A stretch of DNA of 64,000 nucleotides, taken from Paraliobacillus sp044383835 (GTDB lineage Bacteria > Bacillota > Bacilli > Bacillales > Amphibacillaceae). Every line of letters begins with the position of its first letter. The first letter of the stretch is position 1. The stretch is taken from NCBI RefSeq assembly GCF_044383835.1, contig NZ_JBISEP010000001.1, forward strand, positions 124,001 to 188,000, written 5' to 3'. The position numbers and the translations under genes were made by a program. This document shows, piece by piece, positions 15,593 to 23,987 of this stretch. The notes below the pieces were generated by a model. That model had not been told where the DNA came from and searched no databases. It saw nothing but the letters and a program-made list of their open reading frames with translations.

Positions 15593-18301
15593 TTATGCTT
15601 CTAACTTATTTCTTAAAACCATTTGAAGTATACCGCCATGGCGGTAGTAATCAATTTCCACTTCGCTGTCGAAGCGAGCAATTACATCGAAAGTGACTTT
15701 CTCTCCATCCTGTTTTATTGCAGTAACTTTAACAGGCTGATTAGGCTGAATGGATTCATCTATATCAACATGGAATGTTTCTTTTCCTGTTAAACCTAAT
15801 GAATCTGCAGTATCATTGTCTTTAAATTGTAATGGAAGCACTCCCATCATTACAAGATTACTACGGTGAATACGCTCGTAACTTTCTGCGATAACTGTTT
15901 TTATGCCCAGAAGATTCGTTCCTTTAGCAGCCCAGTCACGTGAGCTTCCCATACCATAATCTTTACCGGAAATTACAAGCAATCCCGTATTATCTTGTTG
16001 ATATTTCATTGCTGCATCATAAATAGGCATAACTTCATCCGTTGGCCAGTAGGTCGTATATCCACCCTCTGTACCAGGAGCTAATTTGTTTTTAATTCGA
16101 ATATTTCCAAAAGTACCTCTCATCATTACTTCATGGTTTCCTCGACGTGAGCCATAAGAATTAAAATGGCGAGGGGTGACTCCTTTTTCTTGCAAATATT
16201 GTCCTGCTGGCATATTTTTTGCAATCGCACCCGCTGGTGAAATATGATCCGTTGTAACTGAATCGCCAAATAAACCGATAGCACGTAAATTATTTAATGC
16301 TGTCACTTCGGTTGCATCTTTTGATAAGCCTTCGAAAAATGGTGGATTTTGAATATATGTTGATTCCTCATTCCATGCATATAGTGGTTCGTCTGTAGTT
16401 TCAATCGCATTCCATTTTTCATTTGCATTAAATATATTTTCGTATTCTTTTTTGAAAATCTCAGGTGTAACTACTTTTTCTACTTCTAATCGGATTTCAT
16501 CGATGGATGGCCATAAATCATCAAAATATACTGGCTGTCCGTTTGTGTCTTGTCCTAAAGGTTCATCCTTAATATCAATATCTACAGTTCCTGCTAAAGC
16601 ATAAGCCACTACTAATGGTGGTGAAGCTAAATAGTTTGCTTTAACAAGCGGATGAATACGTCCTTCAAAGTTACGATTTCCAGATAGAACGGACGATACA
16701 GTTAAATCATTATCTGCAATAGCATGTTCAATTTCCGGGGATAATGGTCCGGAATTCCCAATACATGTTGTACAACCATAACCAACTAGATTAAATCCTA
16801 GCTTGTCTAAATAAGGCATTAGGCCTGCATCTTCTAAATAACGTGTAACTACTTTAGAACCTGGAGCAAGGGAAGTTTTAACATATGCTGGTACAGTTAA
16901 CCCTTTTTCTACAGCTTTTTTAGCTAATAAACCAGCACCGAGCATAACATAAGGATTAGATGTATTCGTGCATGAAGTGATTGCTGCAATTGCAACTGAT
17001 CCCGTATGCATCGTTGATTTTTTACCATTAGGATGTTCAATCAGTACTTCTTTTTTAAATTCGGACTTATCTAGGCCAAAACCTTGGTTTCCTGCTGGTG
17101 CAGTTATAGCGTTTTTAAAAGATTGTTTCATATTAGAAAGAGGAATTAAATCCTGTGGTCGTTTAGGCCCAGATAAATTCGGCTCTAATTCCGAGAGATT
17201 TATTTCTACAACGTCTGTAAACTCAGGATCAGGTTGTTCAGACGAATACCATAGATTATTTTCTTTACAATATTTTTGAACTAATGCAATATGTGCTTCA
17301 TCTCTACCTGTTAATCTCAAGTAATTCAACGCTTCTTCATCTACTGGGAAGAAACCGCACGTAGCGCCATATTCTGGTGCCATATTAGAAATCGTTGCAC
17401 GGTCAGCTAATGGCATGTCCTTTAAACCTGGACCAAAATATTCAACAAATTTCCCAACTACTTTCTTTTCTCTTAAAACTTGAGTGACTTTTAATGCTAA
17501 ATCGGTTGCTGTCGTTCCATTTGGGAAGCTCCCTGTAAATTTAACGCCAATTACTTCTGGTGCAGGGAAATATGATGGTTGTCCAAGCATTCCCGCTTCT
17601 GCTTCGATTCCACCAACTCCCCAACCGAGAACACCAAGTCCATTAATCATTGTTGTATGTGAATCAGTGCCAACTAATGTATCAGGGAACGTTTCTAATT
17701 CGCCTTGCTCATTCTCAATTGCATGAACGACATTTGCAATATATTCTAAATTCACTTGATGGACAATACCAGTTGCTGGTGGAACAGCACGATAATTTTC
17801 AAACGCTTTTTGTGCCCAATTTAAAAATTCATAACGTTCTGCATTACGTTCGAACTCAAGCTCCATATTCGCTAGAAGCGCTTGTCTTGTTCCGTATTCA
17901 TCCACCTGAACAGAGTGATCAATAACTAAATCGACTGGGACTTCTGGATTAATTTTATCAGGTGATCCTCCCATATCAACCATAGCTTTCCTTAGAGAAG
18001 CGAGATCTACAACAGCTGGAACACCTGTGAAATCTTGTAATATCACGCGAGATGGTTTAAATGGTACGTCTGTTTTATCTACCTTTCCCCATTGCGCCAA
18101 TCCTTTTACATGTGATTCTTTTATGACACGCCCGTCAAATTGTCTAATTAATGATTCTAACAAAACACGAATTGAAAAAGGCAATCGGTCTATTTTTGCC
18201 ACTCCTGCTTCTTCTAGTGCTTTTAACTGATAATAGTGATACGTTTTTTCATTTAAATGAAATTGTTTTTTAAAATTCAAATTTTTTAGATTATCTGTCA
18301 T
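15593..18301 (-). CDS. citB: Aconitate hydratase (aconitase A)
   Basis: Interconverts citrate and isocitrate in the TCA cycle through a [4Fe-4S] cluster; in B. subtilis the iron-free form also binds RNA. 902 residues. The three cluster cysteines are in SCTNTSNP (about residue 442) and GCTTCIGNSGPL (about 507 and 510). N-terminal DFTGVPAVVDLA and the C-terminal swivelling domain with YGSRRGNHEVMMRGTF and GMGSSRDWAAKG are intact. AAGGGGG precedes the ATG. Its neighbour fbpB-like gene and the known iron-sparing regulation of aconitase make the pairing meaningful. Confidence 0.97.
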   Translation of the reverse strand: MTDNLKNLNFKKQFHLNEKTYHYYQLKALEEAGVAKIDRLPFSIRVLLESLIRQFDGRVIKESHVKGLAQWGKVDKTDVPFKPSRVILQDFTGVPAVVDLASLRKAMVDMGGSPDKINPEVPVDLVIDHSVQVDEYGTRQALLANMELEFERNAERYEFLNWAQKAFENYRAVPPATGIVHQVNLEYIANVVHAIENEQGELETFPDTLVGTDSHTTMINGLGVLGWGVGGIEAEAGMLGQPSYFPAPEVIGVKFTGSFPNGTTATDLALKVTQVLREKKVVGKFVEYFGPGLKDMPLADRATISNMAPEYGATCGFFPVDEEALNYLRLTGRDEAHIALVQKYCKENNLWYSSEQPDPEFTDVVEINLSELEPNLSGPKRPQDLIPLSNMKQSFKNAITAPAGNQGFGLDKSEFKKEVLIEHPNGKKSTMHTGSVAIAAITSCTNTSNPYVMLGAGLLAKKAVEKGLTVPAYVKTSLAPGSKVVTRYLEDAGLMPYLDKLGFNLVGYGCTTCIGNSGPLSPEIEHAIADNDLTVSSVLSGNRNFEGRIHPLVKANYLASPPLVVAYALAGTVDIDIKDEPLGQDTNGQPVYFDDLWPSIDEIRLEVEKVVTPEIFKKEYENIFNANEKWNAIETTDEPLYAWNEESTYIQNPPFFEGLSKDATEVTALNNLRAIGLFGDSVTTDHISPAGAIAKNMPAGQYLQEKGVTPRHFNSYGSRRGNHEVMMRGTFGNIRIKNKLAPGTEGGYTTYWPTDEVMPIYDAAMKYQQDNTGLLVISGKDYGMGSSRDWAAKGTNLLGIKTVIAESYERIHRSNLVMMGVLPLQFKDNDTADSLGLTGKETFHVDIDESIQPNQPVKVTAIKQDGEKVTFDVIARFDSEVEIDYYRHGGILQMVLRNKLEA

Positions 18302-18342
18302 TTATTATCCCCCTTGTGATATTACTACGTATGTACTAATAT

Positions 18343-18372
18343 ATTTTAATGGAAATAGGCAAAGAAGTAAAA
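18343..18372 (-). promoter_or_regulatory. Candidate citB promoter
   Basis: Minus strand TTTACT (18372-18367), 18-base spacer, TAAAAT (18348-18343), about 42 bases before the citB ATG. About 70 bases further upstream the palindrome ATAAAT-TC-ATTTAT (18411-18424) resembles the CcpC dyad ATAA-N7-TTAT, but with a spacer one base short, and it coincides with the sspP promoter. Confidence 0.4.
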
Positions 18373-18408
18373 TATTTCAGCGATTTCTAGATTACCAAGC
18401 CATTTTTG

Positions 18409-18436
18409 CATAAATTCATTTTATTTACACATACTT
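18409..18436 (+). promoter_or_regulatory. Sigma-G-like promoter of sspP
   Basis: GCATA (18409-18413), 16-base spacer, CATACTT (18430-18436), close to GHATR / CATNHTA, 43 bases before sspP. Agrees with the spore-core role of the gene. Confidence 0.5.
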
Positions 18437-18478
18437 TTTATTGATGGAAGAAATTTTAAAATGAAAGGTGTAGTTAGA

Positions 18479-18589
18479 GTGGATAAACAGAAAAAAAATC
18501 AAAAGCCAAATCAACCTTTAAGTGGATCTAAGAAAGTTAAAAATAAAAATCATAGTCGTCAAAAACAACATAGTAAACATGATATGTAA
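18479..18589 (+). CDS. sspP: Small acid-soluble spore protein P (CotL-like SASP-P)
   Basis: A 36-residue basic protein. The block QPLSGSKKVKNKNHSRQKQH and the ending HSKHDM match SspP, a minor spore-core protein. It diverges from citB exactly as in B. subtilis, although the partner sspO is missing here. The start is taken as GTG at 18479 with AAAGGTG eight bases upstream; an in-frame ATG at 18461 would add six residues (MKGVVR), which do not look like SspP. Together with sspN and tlp this shows the spore-protein neighbourhood of citB is kept. Confidence 0.85.
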   Translation: MDKQKKNQKPNQPLSGSKKVKNKNHSRQKQHSKHDM

Positions 18590-18593
18590 TGAT

Positions 18594-18638
18594 AAAAATA
18601 GGGAAATATACACTAATAGTGCTTATTTCCCTATTTTT
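18594..18638. terminator. Bidirectional terminator between sspP and the histidine kinase
   Basis: Perfect 15-base arms AAAAATAGGGAAATA and TATTTCCCTATTTTT, with A and T tracts on both sides; the loop itself contains CACTAATAGTG. Confidence 0.93.
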
Positions 18639-18643
18639 ATCAT

Positions 18644-19768
18644 TTAATCCTTATTCGGTAGCGGTAAACTAATCGAAAATATACTTCCCTTTCCGTTCAT
18701 AGTTTTAATATCAATTGAACCATTGTGATTTTTAATAATTTTATTAGAGATCATCAGCCCAAGTCCTGTTCCTTCTTTTTTTGTTGTGAAAAAAGGTTCG
18801 TTAACTTTATGTATCAAATGTTCTGGTATTCCTGAACCTTGATCTATGAATTTAATATAGCACTTTTTCTCATTTGATAACACTTCAATTGTAATTGTTC
18901 CCTCTTCTGACATTGCTTCGATAGCATTTTTTATTAAATTTATAAATACCTGTTTGATTTGTGTACGATCACATAAAATGGAGATATTTTCAGTGATTTT
19001 AACATTTATAGTAATCTGCTTTCTTTTTGCCTGTGCTTTTAATAAAGTTACGATTTCATTAATCATTGGTGTTACAGATTCTATTTGTCGAATATCTGTC
19101 ATAGGTTTAGATATAAATAGTAATTCTGCAGTAATCGCATCTATTTTTTCAATCTCATCAATCATAATTTTATAGTAGGCTCCTTTTCGTTCTACATCAG
19201 TTTGTAATAATTGAACAAAGCCTTTTAAAGACGTTAAAGGATTTCTAATTTCATGAGCTACACCAGCTGCAAGTTGACCAGCTACAGACATTTTTTCAGA
19301 ACGAACTAGCATCTCTTCTGCTTCTTTTTTATCCGTGATATCTTTAGCTAATATCAAATATACCATTTCATTATTATTAGCAATATGAATTGAAGCAATA
19401 GATAAATCAAACCAAATAAAGTTACCCTCATAATTGCGAATATTGGCTACGAATTGTTGCACTTGGTTAGTCCCGCGATTAAAGTCACGAATAATTGTTT
19501 TTCTATGATCTGGAGAAAATAAATCGATCACTCGCTGGCCAATTAAATCAATAGTTGAAAAATTTAACACTTTCTTCACTGACGGTGAAACGTGCAATAC
19601 CCTTCCAGATAATGTGCACAGTGTATAAAAATCAAATCCGTTTAATTCAATCCATTTGATTATGCTTTCTGGGAAATATGCTAGCGAGATTGAATCAGGA
19701 AGTTTTTTAATATGAAAGGTAGCGCGAGTTGTATCAAAATTTAAGACATCATTTTCAATTTCCGGCAT
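18644..19768 (-). CDS. PAS-domain sensor histidine kinase (Kin family)
   Basis: A 374-residue soluble kinase resembling the sporulation phosphorelay kinases of bacilli. It has a PAS domain (about residues 42-150, ending FWFD-type core and AKDITDKKEAEE), a dimerisation domain with the phosphoacceptor His172 in AHEIRNPLTSLKGF, and an ATPase domain with NLIKNAIEAM (N box), DQGSGIPEHL (G1) and GTGLGLMISNKII (G2). There is no membrane segment. There is no adjacent response regulator, typical of orphan Kin proteins feeding Spo0F. The start is the ATG at 19768 with AAGGAGAG eight bases upstream. Which kinase (KinA, KinE or other) cannot be decided from sequence alone. Confidence 0.85.
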   Translation of the reverse strand: MPEIENDVLNFDTTRATFHIKKLPDSISLAYFPESIIKWIELNGFDFYTLCTLSGRVLHVSPSVKKVLNFSTIDLIGQRVIDLFSPDHRKTIIRDFNRGTNQVQQFVANIRNYEGNFIWFDLSIASIHIANNNEMVYLILAKDITDKKEAEEMLVRSEKMSVAGQLAAGVAHEIRNPLTSLKGFVQLLQTDVERKGAYYKIMIDEIEKIDAITAELLFISKPMTDIRQIESVTPMINEIVTLLKAQAKRKQITINVKITENISILCDRTQIKQVFINLIKNAIEAMSEEGTITIEVLSNEKKCYIKFIDQGSGIPEHLIHKVNEPFFTTKKEGTGLGLMISNKIIKNHNGSIDIKTMNGKGSIFSISLPLPNKD

Positions 19769-19926
19769 CCCAATCACTCTCCTTATTATACAATCCGTTA
19801 AACCTTACCATTACTTGACAATTATAACATAGTCTTTATATATATATTAGCTAAATTTGAAATTTATTACCGAATGATTAACAAATTCCACAAATTTATA
19901 TTTCATTTTATGAGAACGTCTACTAA

Positions 19927-20421
19927 TCAAGAATGAATTTTATTCTTAGTAGAGCTTCGGCGCAATTTCTTAACAAGTTGCTTATATTGAAAATACATGG
20001 ATAATCTCCAAGTTACAATCATACCAAATGCTAATAAAAAGAAAATTCCGCTTGTTTCACCAAGTGATATCTGAGCACTTACTAACCATTTCAAAAGCAA
20101 TCTAACAAAGAGTAAACCAATTAATATAAATATAAAATATTTGGATGGCTTCAAATAAATATCCTGTTCTTTTACTTCCATATGAGTAGACTTTATTAAG
20201 AATATGGAGAATAGCATCCCAACTAGTAAGGCTAAAATAACTTCCATCGCTGGCACACGAAATTGTGGAATAAAAAACATGAATGCACCAGTGCTCATGA
20301 AAACTGGTGGTAATAATATTCGCTTCGCATTTGTTGGTCTTTTCGAAGCCCGTGCTCTTATTATTATCATTGTTGTAGCCATGAATAGGCCTATGGCAGT
20401 ACTAGCTATAACCCAAAACAT
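19927..20421 (-). CDS. ccdC: CcdC-family membrane protein
   Basis: A 164-residue membrane protein with four hydrophobic segments. The block RILLPPVFMSTGAFMFF is the CcdC family signature. B. subtilis CcdC lies with the cytochrome c maturation genes ccdA and ccdB but is itself dispensable and of unknown function; those partners are absent here. The frame is open to 20505, but the ATG at 20421 has AAAGGAA eight bases upstream and starts directly in the first membrane segment (MFWVIASTAIG). Confidence 0.85.
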   Translation of the reverse strand: MFWVIASTAIGLFMATTMIIIRARASKRPTNAKRILLPPVFMSTGAFMFFIPQFRVPAMEVILALLVGMLFSIFLIKSTHMEVKEQDIYLKPSKYFIFILIGLLFVRLLLKWLVSAQISLGETSGIFFLLAFGMIVTWRLSMYFQYKQLVKKLRRSSTKNKIHS

Positions 20422-20453
20422 ATGAACGATTCCTTTCTTACATTGCATGTTAA

Positions 20454-20501
20454 AATTTATAAATCCCTTGACACCAATAAGGTGCAAGGGATTTATAAAT
20501 T
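20454..20501 (-). terminator. Terminator of sirA-yneF unit
   Basis: Perfect 17-base arms AATTTATAAATCCCTTG / CAAGGGATTTATAAATT with an inner CACC/GGTG stem; lies between yneF and ccdC. Confidence 0.85.
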
Positions 20502-20522
20502 GCAATGTTATCTATAATGATA

Positions 20523-20747
20523 TTATTTCAATTCATTTTGATTATTCATTGCACGCATCATTTGATTGATTTTTTTCTGTGACGGCTTTTGCCCCATCTG
20601 CATCATCATTGTACGTAGCATTTGTTCATTAATCGGTGGGTTTTTTTTAAGATAATTCATCATGTATTTACGAGCAATGAAGAATCCTAATGCCACACCA
20701 GCAAGTAAAGCAACTATTGCAATTAAAACAATACCTAAGGTGCCCAT
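20523..20747 (-). CDS. yneF: UPF0154 protein YneF
   Basis: A 74-residue single-span membrane protein. N-terminal hydrophobic segment at residues 4-24 (VLIAIVALLAGVALGFFIA), then the family block KKNPPINEQMLRTMMMQMGQ and PSQKKINQMMRAM. Function unknown. It follows sirA in the same order as in B. subtilis; GGAGGAAG precedes the ATG. Confidence 0.92.
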   Translation of the reverse strand: MGTLGIVLIAIVALLAGVALGFFIARKYMMNYLKKNPPINEQMLRTMMMQMGQKPSQKKINQMMRAMNNQNELK

Positions 20748-20817
20748 GTCTTACTTCCTCCTTCAAATTCTCTCTCATACAGTATAGTAGACAATAAACA
20801 AGATTACAATAGTTGAA

Positions 20818-21243
20818 TTAGGAAAGCAAGGGGTGTTTTTTCATTGTAGTTAACCAGCCATAATTACGTCCGCTTTTCTCAATAATAAAACAACAAGAAT
20901 CAAATTGTTCAAGCCACTGAAAAAATTGAGTATACGCACGTTGTAATGAATCAAATTCAACTTCTACCCAACGTTTCTCGACTTGAGCTGAAGCAGAAGA
21001 TTCGATCTTATTTTTTTTAAGATCATTCAGTAGTCGTGAGGATTGATGTGGCATTTCATTTTCAATAAAATGAAATAAATTATCTATTTCTATTAACCGA
21101 GTAATATAACGAAATTGTTTTTGTAAATCTCTTCGATAAGGTTGAGTGAGAAAAGAATGAAAAAATCGACATAATATATCTGATTTATAGAAATAACTTA
21201 TACGTACTTCTTGTTCTAAAAAAAACAAATAATATTTTTGCAT
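20818..21243 (-). CDS. sirA: Sporulation inhibitor of replication SirA
   Basis: A 141-residue protein that in B. subtilis binds DnaA domain I at the onset of sporulation and blocks new rounds of replication. Overall identity is low, as usual for SirA, but the start MQKYYLFFLEQE and the C-terminal block FIIEKSGRNYGWLTTMKK match the family, and the position just before yneF and after tkt is that of yneE/sirA. The ATG at 21243 with GGGGG eight bases upstream is chosen over upstream in-frame codons reaching 21321. Confidence 0.8.
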   Translation of the reverse strand: MQKYYLFFLEQEVRISYFYKSDILCRFFHSFLTQPYRRDLQKQFRYITRLIEIDNLFHFIENEMPHQSSRLLNDLKKNKIESSASAQVEKRWVEVEFDSLQRAYTQFFQWLEQFDSCCFIIEKSGRNYGWLTTMKKHPLLS

Positions 21244-21358
21244 AGGCTCGTCCCCCACTTTTTTGACATAGTATACCTTATTTCTTTTGCATATACTGTC
21301 ATATACTGAAGGGAAAAACAATTTATTTTGTCATGTTTAGTTGTAATAAACTAAAATA

Positions 21359-21578
21359 AGGGGCTGGGACAAAACAACATTTCTCAAGAGAAAAGTCGAA
21401 CGTTTATTTTAATGTAGCAGAACAAACGCCGCTGTAGAAATGCACTCCCTTTCCGCAGGAGTGTCGTGTATTTCCATAGCTAAATGGTTGCTTCAAACAA
21501 AAAGACGAACCTTAATTCTTCTTTTTAGAATTAAAATTCGTCTTTTAATAATCATCTTTTACTTATGTCCCAACCTCT
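21359..21578. repeat. Intergenic repeat element with 17-bp terminal inverted repeats
   Basis: A 220-bp non-coding unit. Its ends are imperfect inverted repeats: AGGGGCTGGGACAAAAC at 21359 and, inverted, AGAGGTTGGGACATAAG at 21578. Inside are AACAAACGCCGCTGTAGAA, GCACTCCCTTTCCGCAGGAG, and a strong hairpin 21500-21547 (AAAAGACGAA / TTCGTCTTTT arms plus TTAATTCT / AGAATTAA). The GGGACA termini and the CTCCCTTTCCGCAGGAG core are familiar to me from multi-copy intergenic repeats of halophilic Bacillaceae. No transposase; it looks like a MITE-like or transcribed repeat, and its hairpin may serve as tkt terminator. Confidence 0.65.
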
Positions 21579-21584
21579 TACAGA

Positions 21585-23591
21585 TTATTTTTTCATCATT
21601 TTCTCAAATCGATCAACAACATTTTCTACAGTAAATCCGTATTCTTCCATTATTCTATCACCATTAGCTGATGCTCCGAATGTATCAATAGCAAGGATAT
21701 CTCCTTGATCACCAGTATAACGTTCCCAACCGAACGGAGATGCCATTTCAATTGCTAGACGTTTTTTGACTGCTGGCGGTAATACTGACTCTTGATACGC
21801 TTGATCTTGTACTTTAAAACGGTCCCAAGAAGGCATGCTTACTACACTTACATCGTAGCCCTTTTCTTTTAATTTAGCTTGAGCTTTTACAGCAAGCTGT
21901 ACTTCCGAGCCAGTAGCAAGTAGTAATGCGTCTGGGGTTTCTTTTTGTGCTGGGCTAACGACATATGCCCCTTTTTTAACACCTTCATATGCATTTTCTT
22001 TTGTGCCTTCTAATGTAGGTAAGTTTTGTCTTGTTAAGACAAGCATAGTCGGTAATTTCTTTGATTCTAAAGCCAAACGCCAAGAAGCTTGTACTTCATT
22101 ACCGTCTGCTGGACGAATAACGGATAAATTAGGCATTGCACGGAATGCTGCCAATTGTTCAACTGGTTCATGTGTTGGTCCATCTTCACCTACGGCAATC
22201 GAGTCATGTGTTAACACATAAGTAACAGGTAGTTCTTGAATCGCTGATAAACGCACAGCTGGGCGCAAATAATCACTGAATACAAAGAACGTTCCGCCAA
22301 ATACTTTTAAACCACCATGAAGTGCCATACCATTTAAGGCAGCTGCCATAGCAAACTCACGTACACCAAACCAAATATTTCTTCCAGCATAATCTAGTTT
22401 AGAAAAATCTTTTTCATCATTAATTGTTGTTTTATTGGAACCTGCTAGATCTGCACTTCCACCGAAAAAGTATGGTACAGATTGCGCTACTCCATTTAAT
22501 ACTTTACCTGAAGATGCGCGAGTTGCAACGGTATCTTTCCCGGCTTCAAATACTGGCAAATCTTTTTCCCAATTGGTTGGTAACTCACCATTGATTGCTA
22601 AGTTTAATTCTTTCGCTAACTCAGGGTAAGCAGATTGATAGTGCTCAAACAATTTGTTCCATTCTTGTTCTGCTTTTTCACCTTTTCGGACAATTTTTTC
22701 GTTGAAATCTTGATAGACTTCTTCTGGCACATGGAAATCTTCATGATCCCATCCATAGTATTCTTTGGTTAATTTAATTTCATCTTTACCTAATGGTGCG
22801 CCATGCGATGCAGATGAAGCTGATTTGTTTGGAGAACCATATCCAATCACTGTTTTCACTTCAATTAATGTAGGCTGATCTGTATTGACTTTTGCTTGTT
22901 GGATCGCATCTCGAAGCGCTTCTACGTCATTTCCATCCTCAACACGAATGACTTGCCAACCATATGCTTTAAATCGATCTTCTACATTTTCTGAAAATGC
23001 TTGGTTCAATTCACCATCTAGCGAGATATCATTAGAATCATAAAGTGCAATTAGCTTCCCTAATCCTAAGTGGCCAGCCAAAGAAGCAGACTCATGAGAG
23101 ATACCTTCCATTAAATCGCCATCACTTACTAAAGCAAATGTATAGTGGTCAACAACATTGTATTGATCTCTGTTATACTTTGCTGCTAAATGTGCTTCTG
23201 CCATTGCCATCCCTACAGACATTGCAATCCCTTGCCCAAGTGGACCAGTAGTAGCTTCCACACCATCCGTATGTGTTACTTCAGGATGACCAGGTGTCTT
23301 AGAGCCCCACTGTCTGAAATTTTTTAAATCATCAATGGTAACTTTATATCCTGATAAGTGAAGTAAAGAATATAATAACATTGAACCGTGTCCTGCTGAT
23401 AAAACAAAGCGATCACGGTTGAACCAGCTTGAGTTTTTAGGATTATGATCCATGAAGTCAGTCCACAATGTATATGCCATTGGGGCAGCCCCCATTGGAA
23501 GTCCCGGATGTCCGGAATTTGCGTGCTCAATTGCATCTATTGCAAGGGTTCTTACTGTGTTAATTGAAAGCTGTTCGATTTGTTTCGCCAT
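21585..23591 (-). CDS. tkt: Transketolase
   Basis: Thiamine-diphosphate enzyme transferring two-carbon ketol units in the pentose phosphate pathway. 668 residues: HSGHPGLPMGAAPMAYTLW (about 27-45), TPD-binding GDGDLMEG-type segment present as SDGDLMEGISHEAS (about 152-165, Asp-Gly motif with N), and LTHDSIAVGEDGPTHEPVEQ (about 470-490). The frame starts at 23609, but the ATG at 23591 (MAKQIEQL) has AAGGAG eight bases upstream. Flanked by ynzC and the sirA-yneF pair as in B. subtilis. Confidence 0.96.
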   Translation of the reverse strand: MAKQIEQLSINTVRTLAIDAIEHANSGHPGLPMGAAPMAYTLWTDFMDHNPKNSSWFNRDRFVLSAGHGSMLLYSLLHLSGYKVTIDDLKNFRQWGSKTPGHPEVTHTDGVEATTGPLGQGIAMSVGMAMAEAHLAAKYNRDQYNVVDHYTFALVSDGDLMEGISHESASLAGHLGLGKLIALYDSNDISLDGELNQAFSENVEDRFKAYGWQVIRVEDGNDVEALRDAIQQAKVNTDQPTLIEVKTVIGYGSPNKSASSASHGAPLGKDEIKLTKEYYGWDHEDFHVPEEVYQDFNEKIVRKGEKAEQEWNKLFEHYQSAYPELAKELNLAINGELPTNWEKDLPVFEAGKDTVATRASSGKVLNGVAQSVPYFFGGSADLAGSNKTTINDEKDFSKLDYAGRNIWFGVREFAMAAALNGMALHGGLKVFGGTFFVFSDYLRPAVRLSAIQELPVTYVLTHDSIAVGEDGPTHEPVEQLAAFRAMPNLSVIRPADGNEVQASWRLALESKKLPTMLVLTRQNLPTLEGTKENAYEGVKKGAYVVSPAQKETPDALLLATGSEVQLAVKAQAKLKEKGYDVSVVSMPSWDRFKVQDQAYQESVLPPAVKKRLAIEMASPFGWERYTGDQGDILAIDTFGASANGDRIMEEYGFTVENVVDRFEKMMKK

Positions 23592-23681
23592 CTTTGTTAC
23601 TCCTTTCAATATTTAAAAATTATGTACATATATTTATCCTATAATGAAAAAAGATATTTCACAAGCTTTCGAGACACCAAA

Positions 23682-23912
23682 TTATAATTCATCCTCTTTT
23701 TGTAGATCTTTAACTTTTTTTGGTGTGACATCTTCTCCATTAGGATCAACAATTTTCATTCCTTTAAATTGATTTTTAAAGGATTTTCTTACGTTTTTTA
23801 AATAGTCTTTCCTTAATTCTTGCTGCTCTTGTTTTTCTTTATCAGTTAGACCATATTTCTTTGATTTGTTTGCTAATTCATTTATTCGATTGATTTTTTC
23901 TTTAGATAACAC
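23682..23912 (-). CDS. ynzC: UPF0291 protein YnzC
   Basis: A 76-residue two-helix soluble protein. The family block INRINELANKSKKYGLT...KEQQELRKDYL is intact, followed by VRKSFKNQFKGMKIVDPNG. In B. subtilis ynzC is the third gene of the SOS-induced yneA-yneB-ynzC operon and its product has no known function. Here a hairpin terminator separates it from yneB, so SOS control would need read-through or a private promoter. Confidence 0.92.
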   Translation of the reverse strand: MLSKEKINRINELANKSKKYGLTDKEKQEQQELRKDYLKNVRKSFKNQFKGMKIVDPNGEDVTPKKVKDLQKEDEL

Positions 23913-23948
23913 GTTGGTTCACCTTCTTTATTAGAAAATTCAAAAATT

Positions 23949-23987
23949 AAAAAAGACAAGGTAATCATACTTGAACCTTGTCTTTTT
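23949..23987 (-). terminator. Terminator between yneB and ynzC
   Basis: Stem AAAAAGACAAGGT / ACCTTGTCTTTTT with a 12-base loop and a long U-tract in the minus transcript; overlaps the yneB stop. Confidence 0.85.

Noticed and set aside
17484..17925. Open frames on the plus strand inside citB and similar antisense frames inside tkt, miaB, rny, parE
   Set aside because: They are shadows of strongly conserved minus-strand coding sequence, with no ribosome sites or family features.
18411..18424. CcpC box for citB
   Set aside because: Half-site spacing is 6 instead of 7 and it coincides with the sspP promoter; kept only as a weak remark.
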